A stretch of DNA of 39,335 bases from Aquitalea pelogenes (GTDB lineage Bacteria; Pseudomonadota; Gammaproteobacteria; Burkholderiales; Chromobacteriaceae), in the NCBI RefSeq assembly GCF_001515305.1, contig NZ_LNQV01000039.1:1-39335 (forward strand), written 5' to 3'. This document shows positions 1-8,168 of this stretch, piece by piece. Numbering within the stretch: the first letter of the stretch is position 1; each line of letters begins with the position of its first letter. The translations under genes were made by a program, and so were the position numbers. The notes beneath the pieces were generated by a model that made no database searches, was not told where the DNA came from, and was given only the letters and a program-made list of their open reading frames with translations.

Positions 1-41
1 CGCCAGCGTTCAATCTGAGCCAGGATCAAACTCTTCAGTTC
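1..41 (-). rRNA. rrs: 16S ribosomal RNA, 5' end only
   Basis: Read on the minus strand, this is the universal start of 16S rRNA: it contains AGAGTTTGATCCTGGCTCAG followed by ATTGAACGCTGGCG, the site of the common 27F primer. The gene runs off the left edge, so only about 41 bases are present. The mature 5' end is placed at position 41 by alignment with the start of E. coli 16S and could be off by a base or two. Its leader and promoter lie immediately to the right. Confidence 0.95.
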
Positions 42-235
42 AATCTCATAGCAAATTTCTGGCACGCAAGATCAAAGAATAAACAAGTACTTCTTGGACT
101 GTTTACTTTCTCTCTCGCAGTGCAAGTATTTGGCTTTCGCCAAGCACTCACACCTATCGGTTATTCTGTTTTTTAAAGAGCGGTGCAGGTCGCTGCGTTT
201 CGTTTCCGTCGCTGCGTTGTCTGCTGAGGAGGCGA
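42..235 (-). other. 16S rRNA leader region
   Basis: Transcribed leader between the predicted rRNA promoter and the mature 16S 5' end. It contains a boxA-type antitermination element (annotated separately) and a small hairpin at 130-143 with arms TTGGC and GCCAA around a tetraloop. This fits the nut-like boxB/boxA/boxC arrangement of bacterial rRNA leaders. The short ORFs that can be read here have no coding character, and I reject them. Confidence 0.7.
170..181 (-). promoter_or_regulatory. rRNA antitermination boxA
   Basis: The minus strand reads GCTCTTTAAAAA, close to the boxA consensus TGCTCTTTAACA of bacterial rRNA leaders. BoxA is bound by NusB-NusE to protect rRNA transcription from Rho. 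It sits about 55 bases after the promoter -10 box and about 130 bases before the 16S gene, the expected place. Confidence 0.75.
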
Positions 236-264
236 ACTATACCGCCCTGACCCACCCTCGTCAA
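236..264 (-). promoter_or_regulatory. rRNA operon promoter
   Basis: On the minus strand a -35 box TTGACG (264-259) is followed, after 17 bases, by a -10 box TATAGT (241-236). The downstream discriminator TCGCCTCC is GC-rich, as in growth-rate and ppGpp-controlled rRNA promoters. An A/T-rich stretch upstream (about 267-300) may act as an UP element. This is the only strong promoter I see between rnr and the 16S gene. The interval 265-467 holds no gene. Confidence 0.8.
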
Positions 265-467
265 CACTTTGTGCGAAGAAATCTGCAGGTTTTGCCAAAA
301 TTCCGTCGCACAGACCGCTAAGTCACTGAATGGTAATGCTTTATGAAATGCGGGTTTCATGACTGCTTTGCTGCGGGTGCACAGTCAGCGGCGCACCGGC
401 GTTCATCCTGACGCTGACGCATGCAGGAAACTGGCGCAAAAAGCCGGTCTCAGCACCGACACAGGCA

Positions 468-499
468 GCAAAAAGCCCGGCTGGGCCGGGCTTTTTGCT
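468..499 (-). terminator. Rho-independent terminator after rnr
   Basis: A perfect inverted repeat: AAAAAGCCCGGC, a 3-base loop, then its complement, with AGC/GCT extending the stem on each side. On the minus strand the GC stem is followed by a run of Ts. It lies 46 bases after the rnr stop and insulates rnr from the rRNA promoter. The symmetry would let it work in both directions. Confidence 0.9.
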
Positions 500-544
500 G
501 AGTCAGCCATTTCTGATACCAGAGAGGGCTGTCCTCATGACAGC

Positions 545-3160
545 TTACTGACTGTCCGGCTTCTTGGCATTTCGGCTACGGCCGCGCGGTGCAGATGGTA
601 CCGCTGCCTCAGAACTTGCAGCCGGCTTACGGCGCGAACGCGTAGCAGGCACAACAGCATCCCCCGCAGACTGCGCAGCCACGGAACTTCCCGCAGGCTT
701 GCGTCGTGTGGCTGTCGACTTCGCTGGCTCATCTTTCACAGGCGGTCGAGGATCCACCGGCGTTGGCACCGCTGCCGGTTTACGCTGATTCCTTGCCCTG
801 CCGGATGCTGCCGATGCCGCTTGCAGAACAGCAGCGACATTATCTTGGCGGCTGGCAGCATGTTTGCCATGCTGATTCCGACTACGCCCACCATGATTGG
901 TCTGCTTGCGGGAGGATGTAGCAGTATGGCTTGCATGCTGTGGTTTCTCGCGCTTGCCACCAGGAGAAGCCAAAACCGGCTGTGCTGTATCACGTACCAG
1001 TGCAAAATCAACCTGGGCATTTTCCAGATTGGCGCTCACCACCTTTACCGTCAGCGTATCGCCGAGGCGATAAGACATCCCACTCTTTTCGCCAACGATT
1101 GCCTGAATGTCCTTGCGGAAATGGAAGTAGTCCTTGCCCAGTTCGGAGATATGCACCAGACCTTCTACATAAACATTATCCAGCAACACAAACACGCCAA
1201 AGCTGGTGACCGCACTGATCTTGCCTTCGAATACCTCGCCTACCTTGTCCTGCATATAGTAAGTCTTGAGCCAGGACTCGACGTCACGACTGGCATCATC
1301 CGCCCGCCGCTCCGTCATGGAGCAATGCATACCCAGCTGAGCCCACTTGCCGGGTTTGTATTTACTGCCCTGCAATACTGCCTTGATGGAACGGTGAACC
1401 AGCAAATCCGGGTAACGGCGGATCGGTGAGGTGAAATGCGTGTAGGCATCATAAGCCAGACCAAAATGGCCATTATTGTCCGGCGTATAGACGGCCTGCT
1501 GCATGGAGCGCAGCAACATGGTTTGCAAGACAGGCGCATCGGAACGGCCGTGAATCTGCTCAGCCAGCTTGGCATAATCCTTGGCTGTCGGCCTGTCGTT
1601 ACCCGCAAGAGTAAGCCCAACCAACTGCAAGTAATTGCGCAGGTTCTCAAGTTTTTCCGGCGTAGGGCCTTCATGCACGCGATACAGACATTTTTGCTTG
1701 CTCTTGAGCAGGAAGTCCGCCGCACAAACATTGGCCGCCAGCATGCACTCTTCAATCAAGCGGTGTGCATCGTTGCGGACCACCGGAACGATCTTGTCTA
1801 TCTTGCCCTGCTCGTTGAAGATCATCTGGGTCTCAATCGAGTCAAACTCGATTGCACCACGCTTGGCGCGCGCAGCCAGCAATACCTTGAACAGACTGTA
1901 AAGCGTCTGGATATTCGGCAACAGCGGATTATCGGTCCCATGCTGGATCCAGTCCCAGACCTGGGTATACGTCAGCCGAGCCTTGGACAGCATTACGGCC
2001 GGGTAGAACTGGTAACGCCTGACCTCTCCCTTGCCATTGATTTGCATGTCACAAACCATGCACAGCCGCTCGACATCGGGATTCAAGGAACAGATGCCGT
2101 TTGACAGTGCTTCGGGCAGCATGGGAATGACACGGCGCGGGAAATAAACGGACGTTCCTCGCTCCAGTGCTTCCTTATCCAGGGCATCACCCGGCTGAAC
2201 GTAATGACTGACATCAGCAATAGCCACAATCAGTCGGAAACCCTTGCCTTGCTTTTCCGCATAGACAGCATCATCGAAGTCGCGCGCAGTTTCACCATCA
2301 ATGGTCACCAGCGGCAAGTGACGCAAGTCGACACGATCCCTGGACAAGTCTTTTTTGCGTACTTTCTTGGGCGTGGACTTGGCCTGGGCTAATACCTCTG
2401 CCGGAAACTCATGCGGCAAGGCATGCTTGCGCAGCGCAATTTCAATTTCCATGCCCGGATCAGCATAATTGCCCAGCACTTCCACAACCTTGGCTACCGG
2501 CTGTCGGTAGGCATCCGGATATTGCAGGATTTCCACCATCACTACCTGGCCGTGCTTGGCATCCTTCTCACTGCCTGGCTCGATGAGGATTTCATGCCGG
2601 ATACGACGATCTTCAGGCGTGACAATCCATACCCCACGCTCCTGATGAATGCGCCCCACCAATTTGCTGAATGCATGATCCAGCACCTCGACAATTTTGC
2701 CTTCCTGCCGTCCACGACGGTCAACGCCAGAAGGACGTACCAGCACACGGTCGCCATGCATGACTTTCTTCATTTCGCGCTCGGGCAGGAAGATATCCAC
2801 CCCACTGCCTTCACCTTCATCCGGCAGAGCGAAACCAAAACCGTCACGGTGACCGGAAACCTTGCACTTGATCAGGTCCAGCTTTTGAGCGGCACAAATT
2901 GCACCTTTGCGATTGATGATCAACTGACCTTCACGTTCCATGGCCAGCAGGCGGCGCTCAAAGAAGCCCAATTCGGTATTCTTGATAGACAACATGGCGG
3001 CCAGTTCTTCCGGGAACATTGGCACACCGTTATTTTCCAGAAGTTGCAAAACAAACTCCCGGCTGGGTAAGGGATTGGAATATTTGAGTTTTTCTCGTTC
3101 CAAGAAGGGATCCTGCAAACGCAGGGGAATGTTTTTTTGTTTTTTTGCAGATTGGGCCAT
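545..3160 (-). CDS. rnr: Ribonuclease R
   Basis: A 3'-to-5' processive exoribonuclease of the RNase II/RNR family that degrades structured RNA and takes part in rRNA and tRNA quality control. The 871-residue protein has an N-terminal winged-helix region (about 25-95), cold-shock OB domains (about 100-260), the RNB catalytic domain with TARDFDDAVY at 291-300 (metal-binding Asp294, Asp296, Asp297) and HFTSPIRRYPDL at 575-586, an S1 domain (about 640-722), and a basic Lys/Arg/Ala/Pro-rich tail of about 140 residues. The start is set at 3160 because GAGGG lies just upstream and the family begins here. The open frame continues for 61 codons, but that extension is the antisense of a tRNA gene. It is monocistronic, with a strong terminator downstream. 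Confidence 0.96.
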   Translation of the reverse strand: MAQSAKKQKNIPLRLQDPFLEREKLKYSNPLPSREFVLQLLENNGVPMFPEELAAMLSIKNTELGFFERRLLAMEREGQLIINRKGAICAAQKLDLIKCKVSGHRDGFGFALPDEGEGSGVDIFLPEREMKKVMHGDRVLVRPSGVDRRGRQEGKIVEVLDHAFSKLVGRIHQERGVWIVTPEDRRIRHEILIEPGSEKDAKHGQVVMVEILQYPDAYRQPVAKVVEVLGNYADPGMEIEIALRKHALPHEFPAEVLAQAKSTPKKVRKKDLSRDRVDLRHLPLVTIDGETARDFDDAVYAEKQGKGFRLIVAIADVSHYVQPGDALDKEALERGTSVYFPRRVIPMLPEALSNGICSLNPDVERLCMVCDMQINGKGEVRRYQFYPAVMLSKARLTYTQVWDWIQHGTDNPLLPNIQTLYSLFKVLLAARAKRGAIEFDSIETQMIFNEQGKIDKIVPVVRNDAHRLIEECMLAANVCAADFLLKSKQKCLYRVHEGPTPEKLENLRNYLQLVGLTLAGNDRPTAKDYAKLAEQIHGRSDAPVLQTMLLRSMQQAVYTPDNNGHFGLAYDAYTHFTSPIRRYPDLLVHRSIKAVLQGSKYKPGKWAQLGMHCSMTERRADDASRDVESWLKTYYMQDKVGEVFEGKISAVTSFGVFVLLDNVYVEGLVHISELGKDYFHFRKDIQAIVGEKSGMSYRLGDTLTVKVVSANLENAQVDFALVRDTAQPVLASPGGKREKPQHASHTATSSRKQTNHGGRSRNQHGKHAASRQDNVAAVLQAASAASGRARNQRKPAAVPTPVDPRPPVKDEPAKSTATRRKPAGSSVAAQSAGDAVVPATRSRRKPAASSEAAVPSAPRGRSRNAKKPDSQ

Positions 3161-3187
3161 TGACACCCTCAGAAACTTGTTTATAAT
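3160..3187 (+). promoter_or_regulatory. Consensus sigma70 promoter for the tRNA-Leu pair
   Basis: On the plus strand a perfect -35 box TTGACA (3160-3165) and a perfect -10 box TATAAT (3182-3187) are separated by 16 bases. Transcription would start near 3194, about 43 bases before the first tRNA. The first base of the -35 box is the complement of the A of the rnr start codon, so the whole tRNA promoter lies in the rnr 5' leader. Confidence 0.85.
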
Positions 3188-3236
3188 TCGCATCTCGTTG
3201 CAGCAAGACAGCAACTGAATGATACAGCAAAGCAGT

Positions 3237-3323
3237 GCCCAGGTGGCGGAATTGGTAGACGCACTAGGTTCAGGTCCTAGCGCCCGCAAGGGTGTGGAAG
3301 TTCGAGTCTTCTCTTGGGCACCA
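3237..3323 (+). tRNA. tRNA-Leu(CAG), copy 1
   Basis: An 87-base class II tRNA with encoded CCA. The acceptor arms GCCCAGG and CTTGGGC pair with one G-U. The D-arm region is GGCGGAATTGGTAGACGC. The anticodon stem CTAGG/CCTAG encloses loop TTCAGGT, giving anticodon CAG, which reads CUG leucine codons. A long variable arm and the T loop TTCGAGT are present. It is identical to the second copy, and both are probably co-transcribed from the promoter at 3160-3187. Confidence 0.97.
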
Positions 3324-3376
3324 ACAATTTTTAGAATCAGCATTTACTGCTGGTTTGCAGTACGACAATTTGCTTT

Positions 3377-3463
3377 GCCCAGGTGGCGGAATTGGTAGAC
3401 GCACTAGGTTCAGGTCCTAGCGCCCGCAAGGGTGTGGAAGTTCGAGTCTTCTCTTGGGCACCA
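3377..3463 (+). tRNA. tRNA-Leu(CAG), copy 2
   Basis: Base-for-base identical to copy 1 over all 87 bases, including CCA, and separated from it by a 53-base unrelated spacer. No separate promoter is evident, so processing from one dicistronic precursor is likely. A bidirectional terminator follows directly. CUG is probably a heavily used codon in this GC-rich genome, which would explain a duplicated CAG gene. Confidence 0.97.
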
Positions 3464-3465
3464 AT

Positions 3466-3496
3466 AAAAAGCCGTTGATCTCTGATCAACGGCTTT
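3466..3496. terminator. Bidirectional Rho-independent terminator
   Basis: AAAAAGCCGTTGATC, a short loop, then GATCAACGGCTTTTT. The stem is perfect, with an A run on one side and a T run on the other. It ends the plus-strand tRNA pair and also the minus-strand efflux gene, whose stop is 22 bases to the right. Confidence 0.9.
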
Positions 3497-3518
3497 TTCC
3501 ATTTCTGCGCAGATAATT

Positions 3519-4937
3519 TCATTGCGCTTGCTTTTTGCTACCCTCCCCGCGCACTGCCAGTGCAGCACCCGCATTACGATCCAGCCGCCAGAAAAATGCG
3601 ACCGAAAGCAAGGTCAGCATGCCCATCGCCAGAAAAGACCAGGCGAAATCACTGCCTTGCAAAGTCCCATGTCCTTGCAAGCCCGCAGTCGTCTGCAAAA
3701 TGATGGCTGCAAAAGTCACACCAAACCCAGCTGCCAATTGCTGCGCCACGCTGGACAGACTGGTTGCATGGCTCATGCGCGCCTGTGCCACGTCAGCAAA
3801 GGCAATGGCGTTAAGACTGGTAAATTGCAAAGAGCGCAGAAAACCACCCAGTACAAACACCAGCAGCATCACCCAGTGCGGTGTTTCAGGACGAAACAGC
3901 CCGTACACCGCCATGGACAAGGCGACCAGTACGGCATTCCAGGTCAGTACTTGCCTGAAGCCAAAGCGTTCGAGCACGCGGGATACAATGGTTTTCATGA
4001 AAATGGCGCCAACTGCAGTGGAACAAGTCAGCAAGCCCGATTGAAAAGGCGTGTAGCCGAAACCAAGCTGTAGCATCAAGGGCAGCAGGAAAGGCGTGGC
4101 CCCAATCCCCATGCGAATGAGAAAACCACCCAGCACACTGGCATGAAAGGTTGGCAAGCGCAGCAAGGACAAATCAAGCAAGGGCTCATCTACCCGGCGG
4201 TAATGCAGCAAGTAAGCCAGCAACATCACTCCTCCAGCCACACTGACTGCCAAAGAAAGGTTGGCAGACAGCATATGCTTGCCCTCGGTAGCCAGCCCCA
4301 GCATCAGCATGGACAAGCCCACTCCGCTCAAGAAGAAGCCGGTCTTGTCCAGTGCCGGTACATTTTCATCCCGCAGATTCTCGATGTAACGGCCAGCGAG
4401 CACCATGCCTAACAGGCCAATAGGAATATTGATGAAGAATATCCAGCGCCAATGGAAATACGTGGTGATAAACCCACCCAATGGTGGCCCGATAACAGGG
4501 CCCAGCAAGGCAGGAATGGTGAGGTAACTCAACGCCCGGACCAATTCGTCCTTGCGCGTTGTGCGCAAAATGACCAGTCGCCCCACCGGCACCATCATCG
4601 CTCCGCCCATGCCCTGAACAAAGCGTGCCAAGACAAATGACTCCAGCGAGCCACTGAAGCCGCAAAGGATGGAACCTGCCATGAAAACCAGGATGGCCGA
4701 GCGGAAAATGCGACGTGCGCCGAAACGGTCCGCCATCCAGCCGCTGACGGGGATAAAGACGGCAAGGCTGACCAGATAGGAGGTCAGCGCCAGCTTGAGT
4801 GCCACCGGATCAACTTGCAAATCCTGTGCAATGGCGGGCAAGGATGTGGAAATAACCGTGGCATCCATGTTCTCCATGAATAGTGCGGTCGCAATGATGA
4901 GCGGCGTCAGCATGCCGCGGGCAAGAAGAAACTGCAT
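3519..4937 (-). CDS. MFS drug efflux transporter, DHA2/MdtD-like
   Basis: An inner-membrane proton antiporter of the major facilitator superfamily, predicted to export drugs or other small toxic molecules. The 472-residue protein is hydrophobic throughout. It carries motif A between helices 2 and 3 (GWMADRFGARR, 66-76), the antiporter motif C (GPVIGPPLGG, 146-155) and the WRWIFFINIP segment typical of the DHA2 family. Length and layout resemble E. coli MdtD (471 residues). It stands alone, between the tRNA terminator and the phosphoesterase terminator, with no membrane-fusion partner or adjacent regulator. No strong ribosome-binding site is visible before the ATG. The substrate cannot be predicted. 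Confidence 0.88.
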   Translation of the reverse strand: MQFLLARGMLTPLIIATALFMENMDATVISTSLPAIAQDLQVDPVALKLALTSYLVSLAVFIPVSGWMADRFGARRIFRSAILVFMAGSILCGFSGSLESFVLARFVQGMGGAMMVPVGRLVILRTTRKDELVRALSYLTIPALLGPVIGPPLGGFITTYFHWRWIFFINIPIGLLGMVLAGRYIENLRDENVPALDKTGFFLSGVGLSMLMLGLATEGKHMLSANLSLAVSVAGGVMLLAYLLHYRRVDEPLLDLSLLRLPTFHASVLGGFLIRMGIGATPFLLPLMLQLGFGYTPFQSGLLTCSTAVGAIFMKTIVSRVLERFGFRQVLTWNAVLVALSMAVYGLFRPETPHWVMLLVFVLGGFLRSLQFTSLNAIAFADVAQARMSHATSLSSVAQQLAAGFGVTFAAIILQTTAGLQGHGTLQGSDFAWSFLAMGMLTLLSVAFFWRLDRNAGAALAVRGEGSKKQAQ

Positions 4938-5034
4938 GTCGTATCAACGCGGTAGAAAATCTGAATTCAGTCTAACAGCTTGACCCAAATCCACCGCAAG
5001 GATCTTACAAACAAGTGTTGCGGATGATGGAATA

Positions 5035-5063
5035 AAACAAGGCAGCGCATGGCTGCCTTGTTT
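5035..5063 (-). terminator. Terminator after the phosphoesterase gene
   Basis: Inverted repeat AAACAAGGCAGC / GCTGCCTTGTTT around a 5-base loop, 20 bases past the stop codon at 5084. Followed by TTTTATT on the minus strand. Confidence 0.8.
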
Positions 5064-5083
5064 GTGATGACACCTCCGGGGTG

Positions 5084-6700
5084 TTACTGCGCAGGTAACT
5101 GCAAGGCGTTGCTGAGGTCACCCATAGGGGCTGACCCATGAGCGCGCAAACCGGCATCACGTTCCAGTACGCCAGGCAAAGGTTGCAACTCAAAACGGCG
5201 CGTCAGGAAGCGCAGGATGGAGCCGGTATCGTATTGCGTGTGATCGACAAAACCTTTGCGGGCATAAGGGGAAATGATGATGGCAGGAATTCGGCTACCC
5301 GGCCCCCAGCGGTCACCTTGCGGGACAGGTGCATGGTCGTAGATGCCACCGTTCTCATCGTAAGTCACCACAATCAGCATGTTCTTCCATTGCGGGCTCT
5401 GCTGCAGACGGGCAATCACCTGGGCAATGTGCTCGTCGCCATCTGCCACGCTGGCATAACCTGCATGCTGATTGACATTCCCTTGCGGTTTATAGAATGA
5501 AACTGCTGGCAGCTTCCCGGCTTGTGCAGCCTGGAGGAACTCTGCATCAAAATCCTTCAGGTGTGCCTGACGATTATCCTGCCGGGTAAGCGGGTCAAAG
5601 TCGGCGTAATAGTTGAAGGGCTGATGATGAGGCTGGAAGTTAGGCGTACTGCCATTGTAGATATTGCTGCGCGCGGCGAGCGCAGCATTCCAGCCACCGG
5701 CATACCAGGCCCAGCTCACACCTTTGGCACTCAGCCGATCCCCGATGGTCGGGCCGTTCTGGGCTGGCAAGGTGGTTGCCTTAGCAGTATCCGCATACTG
5801 ACTTGCTCCGTTGGCAGCCGGGGCATTGCCACTGGGCTGATATAACGGCTGCATGGTATTCACTGCGTAGAACATACCCTGCTGGTCTTTTGGCGTCAGG
5901 TTGCCGTCATTCTTGTAACTTGGTTTGCCCTCCAGAACCGATGGTTTGGCACTGGCGGCGGGCGTCAGCCGCAGGAAGCGTCCCTGTGCATCGGTGTCGA
6001 TGGCCGAGATGGAATCGCGCGCCGGCGAGTCAGCTGCATCTGCATGCGGATATTGCGGAGCACAGGCGCAAATCAGGTACTGGTGATTGAGGAAGGAACC
6101 ACCAAAGGCACCCATGAAAAAGTTGTCGGCCAGCGTGTACTGGCGCGCCAGTTTCCACAAGGCCATCTTGCTGCCATCGTAATACCCCATGCTCAGACCG
6201 CCGGCATCGGAATAAGCGGCAAACTTGTCGTTGGCACCACCATTGATCTGCATCTGGTTGTTATAAAAACGGTGAACCAGATCTCGTGTCGTGACATCCT
6301 GCGCAATCACGGTGCCGCTGCCCTGCACTCCTTTGGGATCATCCAGCTGGAACGGCCGGTTGGGCCAGCCCATGGTTTGTGCCTGGGACAAGGTGACACG
6401 CTGCCCGGCTACCGTCAGCCCCCCCCAGGTTGGCGGTAATACGGGGAGCACGGAACCATCAAAATCCTTCTGCGGGATGTACGTACCACGTGAAGAGGGG
6501 TTCACCCCGGGTATGCCGTTTGCACCGGGAAACAGTCCATACAAATTATCAAAAGCACGGTTTTCGGCAAAAATAACCACTACGCTCTGGATGGCATCAA
6601 GCGAGCCTGCAGTAGTCGGTGCCGCAACTGGCATGCTGTTACACCCCGCCAGAGCAAGGGTCAGCGCCATCGGTGCCAACAAGGACCTGGAAATTTTCAT
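5084..6700 (-). CDS. Phosphoesterase (acid phosphatase / phospholipase C family) lipoprotein
   Basis: A secreted phosphoric-ester hydrolase of the phosphoesterase family PF04185, which includes phospholipases C and AcpA-type acid phosphatases. The 538-residue protein starts at the ATG preceded by GGAGACAGAC. An ATG 18 codons upstream lacks this. It opens with a lipoprotein signal ending in LAGC (Cys20), so it is probably anchored to the outer membrane. Family motifs are ENRAFDNLYG (46-55; Glu46, Asn47 and Asp51 are likely metal or nucleophile-region residues), TYDENGG (446-452), GPGSRIPA (466-473) and DHTQYDTGS (486-494). It is divergent from the diheme peroxidase, and a single-gene unit is likely. 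The substrate (phospholipid or phosphomonoester) is not decided by the sequence. No Pho box was recognised. Confidence 0.87.
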   Translation of the reverse strand: MKISRSLLAPMALTLALAGCNSMPVAAPTTAGSLDAIQSVVVIFAENRAFDNLYGLFPGANGIPGVNPSSRGTYIPQKDFDGSVLPVLPPTWGGLTVAGQRVTLSQAQTMGWPNRPFQLDDPKGVQGSGTVIAQDVTTRDLVHRFYNNQMQINGGANDKFAAYSDAGGLSMGYYDGSKMALWKLARQYTLADNFFMGAFGGSFLNHQYLICACAPQYPHADAADSPARDSISAIDTDAQGRFLRLTPAASAKPSVLEGKPSYKNDGNLTPKDQQGMFYAVNTMQPLYQPSGNAPAANGASQYADTAKATTLPAQNGPTIGDRLSAKGVSWAWYAGGWNAALAARSNIYNGSTPNFQPHHQPFNYYADFDPLTRQDNRQAHLKDFDAEFLQAAQAGKLPAVSFYKPQGNVNQHAGYASVADGDEHIAQVIARLQQSPQWKNMLIVVTYDENGGIYDHAPVPQGDRWGPGSRIPAIIISPYARKGFVDHTQYDTGSILRFLTRRFELQPLPGVLERDAGLRAHGSAPMGDLSNALQLPAQ

Positions 6701-6854
6701 GTCTGTCTCCGTATGCTGAATACCAGCGATTGTCGCTGCGGCGTGTTGCAGCATGATGATGGATTAGAAACTGAAAATAATTGACGTTGCAAGGCGGCAA
6801 TTACTGGCCCTAGTACAGAGGATTAACGTCATCAGCCCGTGATGAAACTACGGT

Positions 6855-8156
6855 ATGTTGCAACAATCCTGTCGTCGATCAAGCACCATGCACCACTCCA
6901 CCACCCTGTTACGTATTTCCTGTTGGCTAGGCGGTTTTCTGCTGCTCGGCAGTCTTTGTGCATGCACACAAGCAGGCAAGCAATCGCAAGTCAGCCCGGT
7001 GGCTGGTATTTATGCAGTCAGTTCGATACCAGACAACCACCAGCTGACCCAGCTGGGACGCCAGCTGTTCTTTGAAACCGCGCTGTCGGCCAATGGCAAG
7101 CAATCCTGTGCCAGTTGTCACAGCCCGGATCATGCTTATGGCCCTCCGGATGGCAAGTCGGCACAACTTGGCGGGCTGGATGGCAAGCAAATGGGTAACC
7201 GTGCCGTGCCGTCCCTGCGCTATTTGCAGACCGTACCGCCTTTTAGCGAGCACTTCCGCGACAACGATGGCAATGACAGTGAGGATGCAGGACCAACCGG
7301 GGGCTTTACCTGGGATGGTCGTGCTGCCAGCGTGCACGAACAGGCGTCCATTCCATTGCTGGCAAGCAATGAGATGGCCAATGCCAGCGCAGATCAGGTG
7401 GTGAAGCAGCTAGAAGGCAGTGCCAGTGCCAACGCCTTCATGGCAGTTTTCGGCAAGGATATTTTCCAGCATCCGGCACAAGCCTTCGACAAACTGGTAC
7501 TGGCACTGGAGGTATTTCAGCAAAACCCGGCCGATTTTTACCCGTATAGCAGCAAATATGATGACTGGCTGCGAGGCAAGGCTGAACTGAGCCGTCAGGA
7601 GATGCACGGCTTGCAAGTATTCAACAATCCGGACAAGGGCAACTGTGCCGCCTGTCATTTGAGTGAGCGCCAGGCCGATGGTGCTTTTCCGGCGTTTAGC
7701 GACTTTGGCCTGATTGCGCTGGGTGTACCACGCAATCGGCAACTGGAAATAAATCGGAATACGGTATTCCACGATATGGGTCTATGTGGACCAGTGCGCC
7801 AGGATATGTATAAAGCAGAATATTGCGGGCTATTTCGGACCCCGTCCTTGCGCAATGTGGCCACACGCAAGGTGTTTTTCCACAACGGGGTATTCCATGA
7901 TTTGCGCAAGGCGGTGGAATTCTATGCCAGCCGTGATACCCAGCCGGAAAAATGGTACCCCGTCGCCAGCAATGGCCAGGTGGTCATGTTTGATGATTTG
8001 CCGACGGTTTATCATGGCAATATCAACCGCGATGCCCCCTTTGGCGGGAAAAAGGGCGCATCGCCAGCGCTTAACGCACAAGAAATCAACGACTTGCTGG
8101 CTTTTCTCGGCACACTGACGGATGCCGATGCCCGCCCAGCACGCAGCGGGCCATAG
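6855..8156 (+). CDS. Diheme cytochrome c peroxidase / MauG-family lipoprotein
   Basis: A periplasmic diheme enzyme of the bacterial cytochrome c peroxidase/MauG superfamily, predicted to reduce hydrogen peroxide using electrons from cytochrome c. The 433-residue protein has two c-type heme sites, CASCH (85-89) and CAACH (264-268). Conserved family segments are FTWDGRA (151-157) and TPSLRNVATRKVFFHNG. The N-terminus ends in LCAC, a lipobox, suggesting membrane attachment where most relatives are soluble. Two starts are possible, 6855 and 6888 (MHHST). Neither has a clear ribosome-binding site, and both keep the lipobox. The gene is divergent from the phosphoesterase and convergent with the UPF0303 gene 12 bases downstream. 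A MauG-type oxidative role cannot be excluded. Confidence 0.88.
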   Translation: MLQQSCRRSSTMHHSTTLLRISCWLGGFLLLGSLCACTQAGKQSQVSPVAGIYAVSSIPDNHQLTQLGRQLFFETALSANGKQSCASCHSPDHAYGPPDGKSAQLGGLDGKQMGNRAVPSLRYLQTVPPFSEHFRDNDGNDSEDAGPTGGFTWDGRAASVHEQASIPLLASNEMANASADQVVKQLEGSASANAFMAVFGKDIFQHPAQAFDKLVLALEVFQQNPADFYPYSSKYDDWLRGKAELSRQEMHGLQVFNNPDKGNCAACHLSERQADGAFPAFSDFGLIALGVPRNRQLEINRNTVFHDMGLCGPVRQDMYKAEYCGLFRTPSLRNVATRKVFFHNGVFHDLRKAVEFYASRDTQPEKWYPVASNGQVVMFDDLPTVYHGNINRDAPFGGKKGASPALNAQEINDLLAFLGTLTDADARPARSGP

Positions 8157-8168
8157 GGGCCGCTGCGC

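Noticed and set aside
359-1429. A 356-codon plus-strand open frame opposite the rnr 3' end
   Set aside because: It is a shadow of the low-complexity rnr tail and has no ribosome-binding site or domain. It also spans the rnr terminator.
3161-3343. A 61-codon N-terminal extension of rnr, and a similar short ORF at 3337-3522, containing GAQEKTRTSTPLRALGPEPS
   Set aside because: These are the antisense of the two tRNA-Leu genes. The same peptide arises wherever this tRNA is translated backwards, and rnr has a good ribosome-binding site at 3160.
3237-3463. Tandem identical tRNA genes as an integration site for a mobile element
   Set aside because: No integrase, no truncated tRNA repeat and no foreign genes lie alongside. 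A simple gene duplication explains it.
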